A stretch of DNA of 64,000 nucleotides, taken from Haloarcula limicola. GTDB lineage: Archaea; Halobacteriota; Halobacteria; Halobacteriales; Haloarculaceae. The notes under the pieces were generated by a model, which saw only the letters and a list, made by a program, of their open reading frames with translations, had not been told where the DNA came from and did no database searches. Numbering within the stretch: position 1 is the first letter of the stretch; each line of letters opens with the position of its first letter. The DNA lies in NCBI RefSeq assembly GCF_010119205.1, contig NZ_WRXM01000002.1:798982-862981 (forward strand), given 5' to 3'. A program made the position numbers and the translations under genes. Positions 8,572 to 17,815 of this stretch are shown here, piece by piece.

Positions 8572-9108
8572 GTGTCCGACGTTCTCCTCGAACTGCCGCC
8601 GTCGCTGCGGAGCGAGCTCAAAGAGCCGATGGGCCGTCTCTACACGGACGCCGACGCGCTTCTGGCCGACGCCGGCACCCCGCTCGTGGCCGTCGGCGAC
8701 ATCGTCACGTATCACTTGCTGGAGGCGGGAACGGTCCCGCGGCTCGCGCTGGTCGACGAACGCACCAAGCGCTCGGCCGTCGACAGCGAGGTGACGGCCG
8801 CTATCTCCGGGTTCGACCGGCGGATCACCGTCGAGAACCCGGCGGGGACGCTCACCCGCGCGCTGCTCGACGCCATGCGGGAGGCCCTTGACGGCGAGGC
8901 GACGACGCTGCTCGACGTCGAGGGCGAAGAGGACCTCGCGGCGCTCCCGGCGGTGCTCGCCGTCCCCGAGGACGGTGCCGTCGTCTACGGCCAACCGGAC
9001 GAGGGAATGGTCCTCGTCACGCCCGACGACGCGGCGCGCGAGCGGGTCCGGTCGCTGCTCTCGCGGATGGACGGCGACGCGGACGCGGCGCTCGCGGCGG
9101 TCCGGTAG
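8572..9108 (+). CDS. GTP-dependent dephospho-CoA kinase (DUF359 family)
   Basis: 178 residues matching the archaeal DUF359 family, shown in other archaea to be the GTP-dependent dephospho-CoA kinase that completes coenzyme A synthesis. Visible family marks: GRLY near the N terminus, PLVAVGDIVTYHLLEAG, LALVDERTKR and VENPAGTL, with VDVEGEEDLAALPAV near residue 120. GTG start, 1 base after the spt4 stop. Its stop (TAG 9106-9108) abuts the stop of a convergent small zinc-ribbon gene. Confidence 0.9.
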   Translation: MSDVLLELPPSLRSELKEPMGRLYTDADALLADAGTPLVAVGDIVTYHLLEAGTVPRLALVDERTKRSAVDSEVTAAISGFDRRITVENPAGTLTRALLDAMREALDGEATTLLDVEGEEDLAALPAVLAVPEDGAVVYGQPDEGMVLVTPDDAARERVRSLLSRMDGDADAALAAVR

Positions 9109-9261
9109 TCACTCCGGACGCGGCACGCTCAGGTTCCTCATCTCGCCGCCGCAGTCCTCGCATCGCGGCGGCGAGCGGGCCCGCGAGACGCGAGTCCCAC
9201 AGCCGAGACATTCGAAGAGCTGTTCCTCGCTCCGTGGTGCTGGGTCTGACCATCGGGGCAT
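9109..9261 (-). CDS. Small zinc-ribbon protein (50 aa), rubrerythrin-like fragment family
   Basis: MPRWSDPAPRSEEQLFECLG and onward; two paired-cysteine knuckles, CLGC (residues 18-21) and CEDC (34-37), spaced as in rubredoxin-like or zinc-ribbon domains. Small proteins like this are common in haloarchaea and are usually labelled rubrerythrin-like. Function unknown; binding one zinc or iron ion is inferred. A TATA-like CTATATGG on the minus strand near 9289-9296 fits a start at 9261. The stop is directly adjacent to the convergent dephospho-CoA kinase stop. Confidence 0.7.
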   Translation of the reverse strand: MPRWSDPAPRSEEQLFECLGCGTRVSRARSPPRCEDCGGEMRNLSVPRPE

Positions 9262-9350
9262 ATTTGGAGGGGTTTAGCACACTCTCGACCATATAGATTG
9301 CTGCTAGCGCAAAATATGCGTACGCTCGTCCAAATTATCTGGACGTTTGG

Positions 9351-10382
9351 TCACTTCAGGACGTGGACGTGGCGGACGAGCGAGCGATGGACGCGGCGTT
9401 CGAACCGCTCGGCGACCGTCCAGCCGGCCTCGCGGGCGGCGTCGCTCCACGTCCGGTCGGCGACGAGCACGCAGCGCGGTGCGACGCGTCGAGCCTCGCG
9501 TAGCGCACCGGAAACGAGGGGGCGGAGTTCGCCCTCGATGCGCGACTGTCTACCGTAGGGAGCGTCGAAGACGACGGCGTCCGCGCGGCCGTCGGCGAGC
9601 GGTAGGCGGGCCGCGTCCGACCGGAAGAGGTCCCAGCGGCCGCTCTCGGGGTACGCGGTGCGGTCGGGGTGACCCGTGCCGTCGAGAACGTATTCGAGGT
9701 TCTCCCGCGTCCCGCGGACCATCTTTTCCTGTGCGTCGCCGCCGACCACGCGCGCGCCGACCAGTCCGGCCTCCAGGAGGAGCCCGCCGGTCCCACACAT
9801 CGGGTCGACGACGGTCGCACCGGGTCGCGCCCCGGCGACATTGACCAGCGCGCGGGCCTCCAGCGGGTCCATGCTCCCGGGTTGGAAGAACGGCCGATTC
9901 GTCGGCTGCCGGTCGCCGAAGTCCCGCACCGACTCGGTTTCGAGCCAGCCGAGCGCACAGCGGGCCTCGCCGGAGCCGCCCTCGTCGTCGCCCGCCGGGT
10001 CCGCGAAGTAGGCGTAGAGCGTGTGCTCGGGCGCGTCGAGGTCGACGGCGAACCCGCGGTCGGTGAGGACGCCGCCGAGCGTTCGCTCCGCTCGCTGCGT
10101 GTCGATCCCGGTGCTCGCCCGCACGTCGACGGCCCGCACCGCGACCGTCCCCTCGCGGTCGATAGTCGCGGCGTCCAACAGCGCGCGGGCGCTCTCGACC
10201 GTCGGGTCCGCGGTCCCCACCAGTTCGCAGGCCCGGTGGGTGTAGGCGAGATAGCGCGCCCGCTCCGTGACGCCGCGGGCGGTGGCGAGGCCGGGCGCGA
10301 GCACCGACACGTCGCTGGCCGCGCTCGCGGCCTCACACGCCGCGAAGTCGTCGTCCTGTCCGCCGAGTTCGAGGACGTACAC
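9351..10382 (-). CDS. tRNA (guanine10-N2)-dimethyltransferase (TrmG10/Trm11 type)
   Basis: 343 residues: an N-terminal THUMP-type RNA-binding region (to about 160) and a Rossmann methyltransferase domain with VVDPMCGTGGLLLEAGL (SAM-binding) and FDAPYGR, a variant of the D/N-PPY catalytic motif in which the first Pro is Ala. This layout is that of archaeal Trm-G10, which dimethylates G10 of tRNA. GTG start at 10382; a TATA-like CCTAAAACG on the minus strand near 10441-10449 gives a leader of about 35 bases. Divergent from tbp. Confidence 0.85.
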   Translation of the reverse strand: MYVLELGGQDDDFAACEAASAASDVSVLAPGLATARGVTERARYLAYTHRACELVGTADPTVESARALLDAATIDREGTVAVRAVDVRASTGIDTQRAERTLGGVLTDRGFAVDLDAPEHTLYAYFADPAGDDEGGSGEARCALGWLETESVRDFGDRQPTNRPFFQPGSMDPLEARALVNVAGARPGATVVDPMCGTGGLLLEAGLVGARVVGGDAQEKMVRGTRENLEYVLDGTGHPDRTAYPESGRWDLFRSDAARLPLADGRADAVVFDAPYGRQSRIEGELRPLVSGALREARRVAPRCVLVADRTWSDAAREAGWTVAERFERRVHRSLVRHVHVLK

Positions 10383-10509
10383 GCCCGAGCGGTGTGGGCG
10401 CGCGGGTATGAGCGTGCCGGTCGCCGACGCCCCCGCCCCCCGTTTTAGGGCGAATCTGATAGACAGCCAATCGTTTCGGCGTGCTGACTGGCAGCCGATG
10501 CCATGAACC

Positions 10510-10517
10510 TTTATAAA
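10510..10517 (+). promoter_or_regulatory. TATA box of the tbp gene
   Basis: TTTATAAA at 10510-10517, near-consensus, ends 27 bases before ATG 10545, predicting a leaderless or nearly leaderless mRNA. A second AT-rich stretch (TTAAATA, 10520-10526) lies just downstream and might allow TBP to bind its own promoter twice; this last point is inference. Confidence 0.75.
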
Positions 10518-10544
10518 CCTTAAATACGTGCTTTAAGTCGAGAC

Positions 10545-11105
10545 ATGGTTGACCCCAAGGAAACCATCAACATCGAAAACGTCGTCGCCTCGACCGGAAT
10601 CGGCCAGGAGCTCGACCTTCAGAGCGTGGCGATGGACCTCGAGGGTGCCGACTACGACCCGGAGCAGTTCCCCGGACTCGTCTACCGCACGCAGGAGCCG
10701 AAGTCCGCGGCGCTCATCTTCCGTTCCGGGAAGATCGTCTGTACCGGCGCGAAGTCCACCGACGACGTCCACCAGAGCCTGCGCATCGTCTTCGATAAGC
10801 TCCGCGACCTGAACATCCAGGTGGACGACGACCCCGAGATCGTCGTCCAGAACATCGTCACGAGCGCGGACCTCGGGCGGAACCTCAACCTCAACGCCAT
10901 CGCCATCGGCCTCGGGCTGGAGAACATCGAGTACGAGCCCGAGCAGTTCCCCGGGCTGGTCTACCGCCTCGACGAACCCGACGTGGTGGCGCTGCTGTTC
11001 GGCTCCGGGAAGCTCGTCATCACCGGCGGGAAGAAGCCCGAGGACGCCGAGGAGGCCGTCGACAAGATCGTCTCCCGCCTCGAGGAGCTCGGCCTACTCG
11101 ACTGA
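10545..11105 (+). CDS. tbp: TATA-box-binding protein
   Basis: 186 residues built from two direct repeats of about 90 residues. Each has the pattern IENVVAST or VQNIVTSA, then YDPEQFPGLVYR or YEPEQFPGLVYR, and a SGKIVCTGAK or SGKLVITGGK strand, which form the saddle on TATA DNA. Acidic like other haloarchaeal TBPs. It acts with TFB, one copy of which is encoded at 56.3 kb in this window. Haloarchaea often carry several TBPs; this one has canonical repeats and a strong promoter, suggesting the housekeeping copy, though that is inference. Confidence 0.97.
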   Translation: MVDPKETINIENVVASTGIGQELDLQSVAMDLEGADYDPEQFPGLVYRTQEPKSAALIFRSGKIVCTGAKSTDDVHQSLRIVFDKLRDLNIQVDDDPEIVVQNIVTSADLGRNLNLNAIAIGLGLENIEYEPEQFPGLVYRLDEPDVVALLFGSGKLVITGGKKPEDAEEAVDKIVSRLEELGLLD

Positions 11106-11179
11106 ACTGCAGTCGGCCGGTCCGCGCCGTCTAGCCAGCAGAACACAACGCACAAGCGCCGCGGTTCCGAACCGCAGGT

Positions 11180-11569
11180 ATGTTTCAGGCCGGCACGCCG
11201 AGTCTGACCGGTGGCGGACTCCTCGCCATCGTCGTCACCCTGTTGCTGACGTGGGCGTTCTACGCCGTCACGCTCCACCTGGCGGCAACCTTCTTCATCG
11301 GCGAGACGCCGTCTCAGCTAGCGGCGAAGGCGGCGATCGTCCCCGCGATCGTCTCGCTGTTGCTCCAGTCCTACGGCGTCGAGACGGGCGTCGTCTCGCC
11401 GAGCCTGGGCGTCCTCGTGGTGATACTGGCCACGATGATCGCAGACGGCATCGCCATTAGCTTCGTCTACCGGCTCTCGACCCGGTCGACGGCCCCGCTG
11501 GTCGTCTTACACTTCGCCTTCGCGGCGGTGCTCGGGTTCGCGCTCAACAACATCTTCGGACTGATCTAA
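11180..11569 (+). CDS. Conserved haloarchaeal membrane protein (129 aa)
   Basis: Four hydrophobic helices (about 12-33, 47-68, 71-95, 103-125) separated by short loops; few charged residues. I do not recognise a functional family. It is separated by one base from the MFS transporter gene, so the two are almost surely one transcript and the small protein may assist or be incidental to transport. The sequence begins MFQAGTPSLTGGG. Confidence 0.75.
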   Translation: MFQAGTPSLTGGGLLAIVVTLLLTWAFYAVTLHLAATFFIGETPSQLAAKAAIVPAIVSLLLQSYGVETGVVSPSLGVLVVILATMIADGIAISFVYRLSTRSTAPLVVLHFAFAAVLGFALNNIFGLI

Positions 11570-11570
11570 G

Positions 11571-12860
11571 ATGCAGGGAAACGACCGCTCCATCGTCACG
11601 TTCACCGGCGTCTCGCACGCCCTCGTCCACACCTACGAACTCTCGATCCCGATCTTCGTCGTCGTCTGGCTGGAGACGCTGCCGGTGACGACGGCGCTGT
11701 TGGGCACCGTCACCGCTATCGGCTACGGCTTATTCGGCGCGGGGGCGCTCCCCGGCGGCATCCTCGCCGACCGCTACGGCGCGAACAGCCTCGTCACCGC
11801 GGGGCTGGTCGGGATGGGCGCGTCCTTCCTCCTGTTGAGCGTCGCGCCGGGCGTCCTCACCATCGCGGTCGCCCTGGGCCTGTGGGGCCTCTCGGCCAGC
11901 GTCTACCATCCCGCGGGACTGGCGCTCATCTCCACCGGCGTCGAGGAGCGGGGCACCGGCTTCGCCTACCACGGGATGGCCGGCAACGCCGGCATCGCCG
12001 CCGGCCCGCTCCTGACCGCGCTCCTCCTGTTGGCCTTCGACTGGCGACTCGTCGCCGCGTTACTCGTTCTGCCCGCCGTCGTCGCCGTCGCCTACGCCCG
12101 GACGGCGGAGTTCGACGAGATGGCCGCCGTCAGCGCCGACGGCGGTCCGTCGAGCGGCGCGAGAGGGACCTCGTCGGAACAGCGTTCCGACGGCGGCGAA
12201 TCGAGCGAGCCGCCGTCTTCGATCCGGGCGTTCCTCGCGGACACGCGGGCGCTGTTCACCGTCGGGTTCACCATCGTCATGCTCGTCGTGATGATGAACG
12301 GCCTGTTCTACCGCGGGACGCTGACCTTCCTCCCCGAGGTGCTCGGGGAGTTCCTCCCGCCGGTCGGCGAGCTCCTCGGCGTGTTCGAACCCGACAGCGC
12401 GCTGGCCGCGGAGTTCGACCTGGCGTACTACTTCTACGTCGGCCTGCTGTCGGTGGGTATCGCCGGCCAGTACGTCGGCGGGAAGCTCACCGACCGCATC
12501 TCCATCCCGGTCGGCCTGACTGCGGTGTTCGCCGGCCTCGCCGCCATCGCCGTCGTGTTCGTCCCCGCCGCGGAGGCCGGGCTGGGGCCGCTGCTGGCGA
12601 TCAGCGCTCTGCTGGGATTCGCCCTCTTCACCCTCCAGCCGATCTATCAGGCGTCCATCGCCGAGTACAGCCCGCCGGGCGACCGGGGGCTCTCGTACGG
12701 TTACACCTACCTGACGAACTTCGGCGTCGGGGCCGCCGGCGCGGCGATCGCGGGGTATCTCCTGTCGACCGTCGGCGCGGACGGCACCTTCCTCGGACTG
12801 GCCGCGTTCCCCGCGCTCGGGTTCGTCTTCGCGGCGACGCTCTGGTGGCTGGACGAGTGA
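11571..12860 (+). CDS. Major facilitator superfamily transporter
   Basis: 429 residues, about 12 transmembrane helices split by a central acidic/Ser-rich loop (residues about 190-220). The MFS motif A region appears as GGILADRYGANSLVTAG between helices 2 and 3, with a weaker copy GGKLTDRISIPVG in the second half. Substrate unknown. Follows the small membrane protein by one base. The YHPAGLALIS stretch in TM4-5 is often seen in haloarchaeal MFS proteins of unknown substrate. Confidence 0.88.
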   Translation: MQGNDRSIVTFTGVSHALVHTYELSIPIFVVVWLETLPVTTALLGTVTAIGYGLFGAGALPGGILADRYGANSLVTAGLVGMGASFLLLSVAPGVLTIAVALGLWGLSASVYHPAGLALISTGVEERGTGFAYHGMAGNAGIAAGPLLTALLLLAFDWRLVAALLVLPAVVAVAYARTAEFDEMAAVSADGGPSSGARGTSSEQRSDGGESSEPPSSIRAFLADTRALFTVGFTIVMLVVMMNGLFYRGTLTFLPEVLGEFLPPVGELLGVFEPDSALAAEFDLAYYFYVGLLSVGIAGQYVGGKLTDRISIPVGLTAVFAGLAAIAVVFVPAAEAGLGPLLAISALLGFALFTLQPIYQASIAEYSPPGDRGLSYGYTYLTNFGVGAAGAAIAGYLLSTVGADGTFLGLAAFPALGFVFAATLWWLDE

Positions 12861-12902
12861 GCGGGCCAAACAGTTTTCCGCGCCAGCCACCCGTATCCGC
12901 GC

Positions 12903-14528
12903 ATGGACAGCCAGCCGAATCTGGACCGGTTCGCCTCCCGCCGCTCGACGGCCTACGGGACGCGCGGCGTCGTCGCCACGAGCCAACCGCTCGCCGCCGA
13001 GGCGGGCATCGACGCGCTCCGAGCGGGCGGCAACGCCTTCGACGCGGCGGTGGCGACGGCGGCGACGCTCAACGTCGTCGAGCCGATGAGCACGGGACTG
13101 GGCGGCGACGCCTTCGCGCTCTACCGAACCGCCGAGGGCGACGTGGGCGCGATGCGGGCCTGCGGCGGCGCGCCCGAGGCGGCGACGCTCGAACGGACTC
13201 GCGAGGCCGTCGCCGAACAGGAGGGCGGCGACCCGAGCGACGCCGAGATGCCCGAACGCGGGCCGCTCCCGGTGACGGTGCCGGGCGCGCCCCGCGGGTG
13301 GGAGGCGACCGTCGAGCGCTTCGGCCGGCTCTCGCTCGCCGACGCGCTCGAAGACGCGATTCACCACGCCACCGAGGGGTTCCCGGTCAGCGAGGTCATC
13401 GCGTCGGCGTGGGCGCTCTGTGAGCCCGAGCTACGCAACGACGCCGCCCGCGAGCAGTACCTCGTCGACGGCGAACGAGCGCCGGAGGTGGGCGAGCGGA
13501 TGCGGCTGCCGGAGTTCGGCGAGACGCTGGAGACGCTGGCCGCCGAGGGCGCGGACCCGTTCTACGAGGGCGAGATCGCCGCACAGATCGCCGAGACGGT
13601 GCAGGACGCCGGCGGCCTGCTGGAACGCTCGGACCTCGAAGCCTTCGACGTGGAGTTTCCCGACCCGGTCTCGACGACCTACGGCGGTACAGAGGTGTAC
13701 GAGCTCCCGCCGAACAACCAGGGGCTCATCGCGCTGGAGGCGCTCAACGTCGCCGACGCGGTGGGCGCTCCCGAGACGGACGACCCCGTCGAGCGGACCC
13801 ACCTGCTCGCCGAGTCGATGAAGCTGGCCTTCACCGACGGGCACCGCTACATCACCGACCCCGACTACGAGGAGATCCCGCCGCTCCAGTCGAAACGGTG
13901 GGCCGAAGAGCGCGCCGAGGCCGTGGGCGAGGAGGTCATCGAGAGCCCCGACGTGGGCATGCTCGACTCGCCGGCGGAGGACGCCGACACCGTCCTGCTG
14001 ACCGTCGCCGACGGCGAGGGCAACGTCGTCTCCTTCATCAACTCGCTGTTCATGGGCTTCGGGAGCGGCCTCGTCGCCGGCGACACGGGCCTCACGCTCC
14101 AGAACCGCGGCGCATCGTTCTCGCTCGACGACTCCCATCCCAACCGCATCGAACCCGGCAAGCGGCCGTTCCACACGCTGATTCCCGGCCTCGCGCGGTT
14201 CGGCGAGGACGACTGGGCGGCCTTCGGCGTCATGGGCGGGTACATGCAACCGCAGGGCCACGTGCAGGTCCTCTCGAACCTGCTGGACCGCGAAATGCCC
14301 CTGCAGGCGGCGCTGGACGAACCGCGCTGGCGCTACCGTGAGGACGGGACGCTGGCCGTCGAAGCGCGTTTCGACGGCGACGTGACCTCGAAACTCGTCC
14401 GCCGCGGTCACGACGTGCGCGTGGACGTGCCGCTCCAGTTCGGCGGCGCACAGATCGCCCGGTGGAACGACGGCGTCCTCTCGGGGGCGACCGAGCCGCG
14501 GAAGGACGGGACCGTCGACGTGTACTGA
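12903..14528 (+). CDS. ggt: Gamma-glutamyltransferase family protein
   Basis: 541 residues of the Ntn-hydrolase family that cleaves or transfers gamma-glutamyl groups. N-terminal half carries GGNAFDAAVATAATLNVVEPMSTGLGGDAF; the predicted autoprocessing site and nucleophile is Thr at about 363 in DADTVLLTVADGEGNVVS, followed by SLFMGFGSGLV and GKRPFHTLIPG, all typical. No signal peptide is seen, so it appears cytoplasmic, unlike bacterial periplasmic enzymes. In haloarchaea the relevant thiol is gamma-glutamylcysteine, and a GCS2-type ligase is encoded at 54 kb; a link is possible but not shown. Confidence 0.9.
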   Translation: MDSQPNLDRFASRRSTAYGTRGVVATSQPLAAEAGIDALRAGGNAFDAAVATAATLNVVEPMSTGLGGDAFALYRTAEGDVGAMRACGGAPEAATLERTREAVAEQEGGDPSDAEMPERGPLPVTVPGAPRGWEATVERFGRLSLADALEDAIHHATEGFPVSEVIASAWALCEPELRNDAAREQYLVDGERAPEVGERMRLPEFGETLETLAAEGADPFYEGEIAAQIAETVQDAGGLLERSDLEAFDVEFPDPVSTTYGGTEVYELPPNNQGLIALEALNVADAVGAPETDDPVERTHLLAESMKLAFTDGHRYITDPDYEEIPPLQSKRWAEERAEAVGEEVIESPDVGMLDSPAEDADTVLLTVADGEGNVVSFINSLFMGFGSGLVAGDTGLTLQNRGASFSLDDSHPNRIEPGKRPFHTLIPGLARFGEDDWAAFGVMGGYMQPQGHVQVLSNLLDREMPLQAALDEPRWRYREDGTLAVEARFDGDVTSKLVRRGHDVRVDVPLQFGGAQIARWNDGVLSGATEPRKDGTVDVY

Positions 14529-14554
14529 GCGGAGAAGACGGGAAAGCCGCTACG

Positions 14555-15403
14555 TCACTCGACCAGACGCTCGATCTCGGTCACGAGCACGTCGCTCGCA
14601 CCCACTCCCTTGAGGTCGTTGATGGTCTCGAAGACGGCGCTGTCGTCGACGACGGCGTGGACCGCCACGTCGTCGGACCCGGCGATGTCCATCACCGTCG
14701 GTCCGCCCATCCCCGGCAGCACGTCTTTCACGTCGTCGAGCGCGGCCTCGGGGGCGTTCATCATCAGGTAGCGCTTGCCCTCCGCCGAGAGTACGGAGTG
14801 AAGCGCCATCTTGACCTGCTGCACCTTCTCGTCGTCGGCGACGTCCTCGCGGGCGAACAGGCGAACCGAGGATTTCAGCACCTCGTCGACGATCGCCAAC
14901 CGGTTCATCCGCAGGGTCGTCCCCGTCGAGGTGATGTCGATGATGCCGTCGGCGATGTCGACGTGCGGCGTGAGTTCCGTCGCGCCCGAGACCTCCGCGA
15001 TGTCGACCTCGACATCGAGTTCGGCGAAGTAGTTCCGGGCGATGTTGGGGAACTCCGTGGCGACGGTGCCGCCGTCCAAGTCGTAGACGGTCTCGATGTC
15101 GCCGTCTTCGGGCGCGGCCAGCACGAGGCGACAGCTCCCGAACTCCAAATCGAGCAGTTCTTCGAGGTTTCCGGGGTCGGCCTCCCGGACCTGGTCGAGG
15201 CCGGTGATACCCACGTCGGCGGCCCCGTCGGAGACGTACTCGGGGATGTCCGCGGCGCGAGCGTAGAGGACGGTCACCTCCGGGTCGACGGTATCGGCGT
15301 ACAGCTGTCGGTCCGCTCCGTCGACGATGTGGAGACCGGCCCGTTCGAGCAAGTCCTCCGCCGGGTCGTGCAGGCGGCCCTTGTTGGGGACGGCGATGCG
15401 CAT
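14555..15403 (-). CDS. hisG: ATP phosphoribosyltransferase, long form
   Basis: First enzyme of histidine synthesis: condenses ATP with PRPP. 282 residues: [11 protein letters not shown] at the N terminus, [18 protein letters not shown], and the PRPP loop [26 protein letters not shown] (about 158-183), then a C-terminal regulatory domain (about 210-282) that marks the long form, which binds histidine as feedback inhibitor and needs no HisZ. Convergent with ggt and divergent from the deaminase gene. Confidence 0.96.
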   Translation of the reverse strand: MRIAVPNKGRLHDPAEDLLERAGLHIVDGADRQLYADTVDPEVTVLYARAADIPEYVSDGAADVGITGLDQVREADPGNLEELLDLEFGSCRLVLAAPEDGDIETVYDLDGGTVATEFPNIARNYFAELDVEVDIAEVSGATELTPHVDIADGIIDITSTGTTLRMNRLAIVDEVLKSSVRLFAREDVADDEKVQQVKMALHSVLSAEGKRYLMMNAPEAALDDVKDVLPGMGGPTVMDIAGSDDVAVHAVVDDSAVFETINDLKGVGASDVLVTEIERLVE

Positions 15404-15492
15404 ACGCTCTCTGGGATGGCGCGGGCCAACTGTCTTTCCCCTCGCGGTTCGGGACCCGGCGAACTAAGAGCGGGGGCGTCCAACCCCGCGCC

Positions 15493-16791
15493 ATGACCGA
15501 ACTTCTCGTCACCGGCGGACAGGTCCTCCGCCCCGATATGACCGTCGAACGCGCCGACGTGCTCGTCGACCAGTCGAGCGGCGACATCGTGGCCGTCGAA
15601 TCGCCGGGCGAACTCGCTGGCGACGACGAACTCGACGCGAGCGACGGCCTCGTCGTCCCCGGGCTGGTCAACGCCCATACGCACGTCGCGATGACCCTAC
15701 TTCGAGGCTACGCCGACGACAAGCCGCTGGACGCGTGGCTGCAGGAGGACATCTGGCCCGTCGAGGGTGAGCTAACCCCCGAGGACGTGCGAGTCGGCGC
15801 GGAACTCGGACTCGTCGAGATGGTGAAGTCGGGGACGACGGCGCTCTCTGACATGTACTTCCACGTCGACGAGATCGCGGCGGCCGTCGAGCAGGCGGGT
15901 GTTCGAGCCGTGCTCGGCCACACCGCAGTCACCGTCGGCAAGGACGAGGAGGGCGCGCGCGAGGACGTTCGGCAGAGCCTGGAGACCGCCCGGGACCTCG
16001 ACGGCGCGGCCGACGGCCGAATCAGCACGACGTTCCAACCGCACAGCCTGACCACCGTCGGCGAGGAATACCTCCGCGAGTACGTTCCCGAGGCAGACGC
16101 CGCGGGGCTACCGATCCATCTCCACGCCAACGAGACGACCGACGAGGTCGAACCGCTCGTCGAGGAACACGGAATTCGACCGCTCGAATACGCCGACGAC
16201 GTGGGCCTGCTCGCCGAGGACACGTTCCTGGCTCACTGCGTCCACGTCGACGAGACCGAGATCGACCTGCTGGCCGAGACGGGGACCGGCGTCGCCCACT
16301 GCCCGGCCTCGAACATGAAGCTCGCCAGCGGGATGGCCCCCGTCCAGCGGCTCTTAGACGCGGGCGTCACCGTCGGCATCGGCACCGACGGCGCGGCCTC
16401 GAACAACGACCTCGACATGTTCGACGAGATGCGCGACGCCGCGATGGTCGGGAAACTCGCCGCCGACGACGCCAGCGCCGTCGCCGCCGAGACGGTCGTC
16501 GAGATGGCCACCGAGAACGGGGCCGAACTGCTCGGCATCGACAGCGGTCGCATCGAACCCGGCGCGAACGCCGACCTCGCGGTGCTCTCGCTCGACGCGC
16601 CGCGCCTGACGCCGGCCCACGACCTCGTCTCGCATCTCGCCTACGCCGCCACCGGGAGCGACGTCCGCCACACCGTCTGTGACGGCGAGGTGCTGATGCG
16701 CGATAGAGACGTGACGGTCTTCGACGAAGACGCGGTTCGGGAGCGTGCACAGGCGCACGCAGACGCGCTGGTCGACCGCGCGTCGAACTGA
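15493..16791 (+). CDS. mtaD: 5'-methylthioadenosine / S-adenosylhomocysteine deaminase family amidohydrolase
   Basis: 432-residue metal-dependent amidohydrolase. Zinc ligands appear in NAHTHVAM (His 62 and 64), HLHANET, LAHCVHV and GTDGAASNN; the PASNMKLASG segment and overall order match the MTA/SAH deaminase branch, which turns MTA, SAH or 5'-deoxyadenosine into inosine derivatives. SAH hydrolase is encoded 1 kb downstream on the same strand, supporting a role in SAM by-product disposal. A TATA-like AACTAAGAG at 15461-15469 precedes the start. Substrate choice within the family is inferred. Confidence 0.88.
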   Translation: MTELLVTGGQVLRPDMTVERADVLVDQSSGDIVAVESPGELAGDDELDASDGLVVPGLVNAHTHVAMTLLRGYADDKPLDAWLQEDIWPVEGELTPEDVRVGAELGLVEMVKSGTTALSDMYFHVDEIAAAVEQAGVRAVLGHTAVTVGKDEEGAREDVRQSLETARDLDGAADGRISTTFQPHSLTTVGEEYLREYVPEADAAGLPIHLHANETTDEVEPLVEEHGIRPLEYADDVGLLAEDTFLAHCVHVDETEIDLLAETGTGVAHCPASNMKLASGMAPVQRLLDAGVTVGIGTDGAASNNDLDMFDEMRDAAMVGKLAADDASAVAAETVVEMATENGAELLGIDSGRIEPGANADLAVLSLDAPRLTPAHDLVSHLAYAATGSDVRHTVCDGEVLMRDRDVTVFDEDAVRERAQAHADALVDRASN

Positions 16792-16924
16792 AAGATAAAC
16801 GTCCAGAATAGATTTTAAACGCTCTCGGTTGATTAGCGCCGTCGATATCACCGATGGAAACCCGGCTGAACGGAGTGAACGAGAGTCGGTGTTTAATCCC
16901 AACTACCGTCTCGCTACTGACGAG

Positions 16925-17770
16925 ATGCGTACCAAACTACTCGCATTGACTGCCGCGATCGGCATGGTCCTGTTCGCCGTCGGACCCGGCGTCGCCACCG
17001 CGACTGCCGGGACGACGGGCGACGGAACGCTGGCCGTCGGGGTCAGTCAGGCAGGGAATCAGGCGGCGACGGTGACGGTGACGGACAACGACACCGCCGT
17101 CGAGAACGCGTCGGTGAGCGTCGAAGCGCTCGACAACGGCACGTACGCGGGCACCGGCGACTACGCGACCGGCGAGAACGGCACGGTCGAGTTGGCCGCC
17201 CCCGAGGAGAACGTCACTATCGAGGTGACTGCGACCGTCGGCAACGAGACGTCGACGACGACGGCCGAGCTGACCGCCGACGCCGAGGAGGCGACCGAGA
17301 GCTTCGGCGCTCGCGTCTCGTCGTTCGTCCGGTACCTGCTCCAGCACGGGTCGACCAACATCGGTCCGGAGATCGCCGAGTTCGTGACCCAGAACAACCC
17401 CGGGAACGCTCCTGACCACGCCGGCCCGCCCGAAGACGCCGGGTCCGAACGCGCAGACGCTGCGGGCGAGAACGGTAGCGACGGGAACGAGGCCGCCGAA
17501 CGGAGCGGCGAGCGCGGCCCGTCGGAGCGCGCGAACGCACCCGAAGAGCGCGGACAGCGCGGCGAGCAGGCGAACGCCAGCGAAGACGAGGAGAGCGAGA
17601 CCGAGGAGATCGAAGCGGAGGAGACCGAAGAAGCAGACGCTGACGAAGAAGCGACCGAGGAAGAGACCGACGACGAGGAGAGCGAAACCGACAGCGAAGA
17701 CGCTGACGACGGCTCGGACGACGACGGCGGCCCGCCGGCCCACGCGAACGGGAACGGCGGCGGTCGCTGA
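16925..17770 (+). CDS. Secreted acidic low-complexity protein
   Basis: 281 residues. Begins with a Sec-type signal (MRTKLLALTAAIGMVLFAVG, then VATATAG). Residues about 30-120 look like a small beta-sandwich rich in Asn-x-Thr/Ser sites; the middle holds a short hydrophobic/amphipathic stretch (SSFVRYLLQHGSTNIG), and the last 110 residues are almost pure Glu/Asp/Ser/Thr/Ala, ending HANGNGGGR. No membrane anchor or PGF-CTERM is visible. The upstream in-frame extension to 16829 lacks the signal peptide context, so ATG 16925 is preferred; TTTAATCC at 16891-16898 is a possible promoter. Function unknown; it lies between two SAM-metabolism genes. Confidence 0.7.
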   Translation: MRTKLLALTAAIGMVLFAVGPGVATATAGTTGDGTLAVGVSQAGNQAATVTVTDNDTAVENASVSVEALDNGTYAGTGDYATGENGTVELAAPEENVTIEVTATVGNETSTTTAELTADAEEATESFGARVSSFVRYLLQHGSTNIGPEIAEFVTQNNPGNAPDHAGPPEDAGSERADAAGENGSDGNEAAERSGERGPSERANAPEERGQRGEQANASEDEESETEEIEAEETEEADADEEATEEETDDEESETDSEDADDGSDDDGGPPAHANGNGGGR

Positions 17771-17815
17771 ACCCGCTTCGGTACCGTTTTAGGAACACTG
17801 GCCGTTTTTCCGGGC

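Noticed and set aside
11882-13423. 513-residue plus-strand frame over the MFS and ggt genes
   Set aside because: Arg-rich frame-shifted shadow spanning two well-supported genes.
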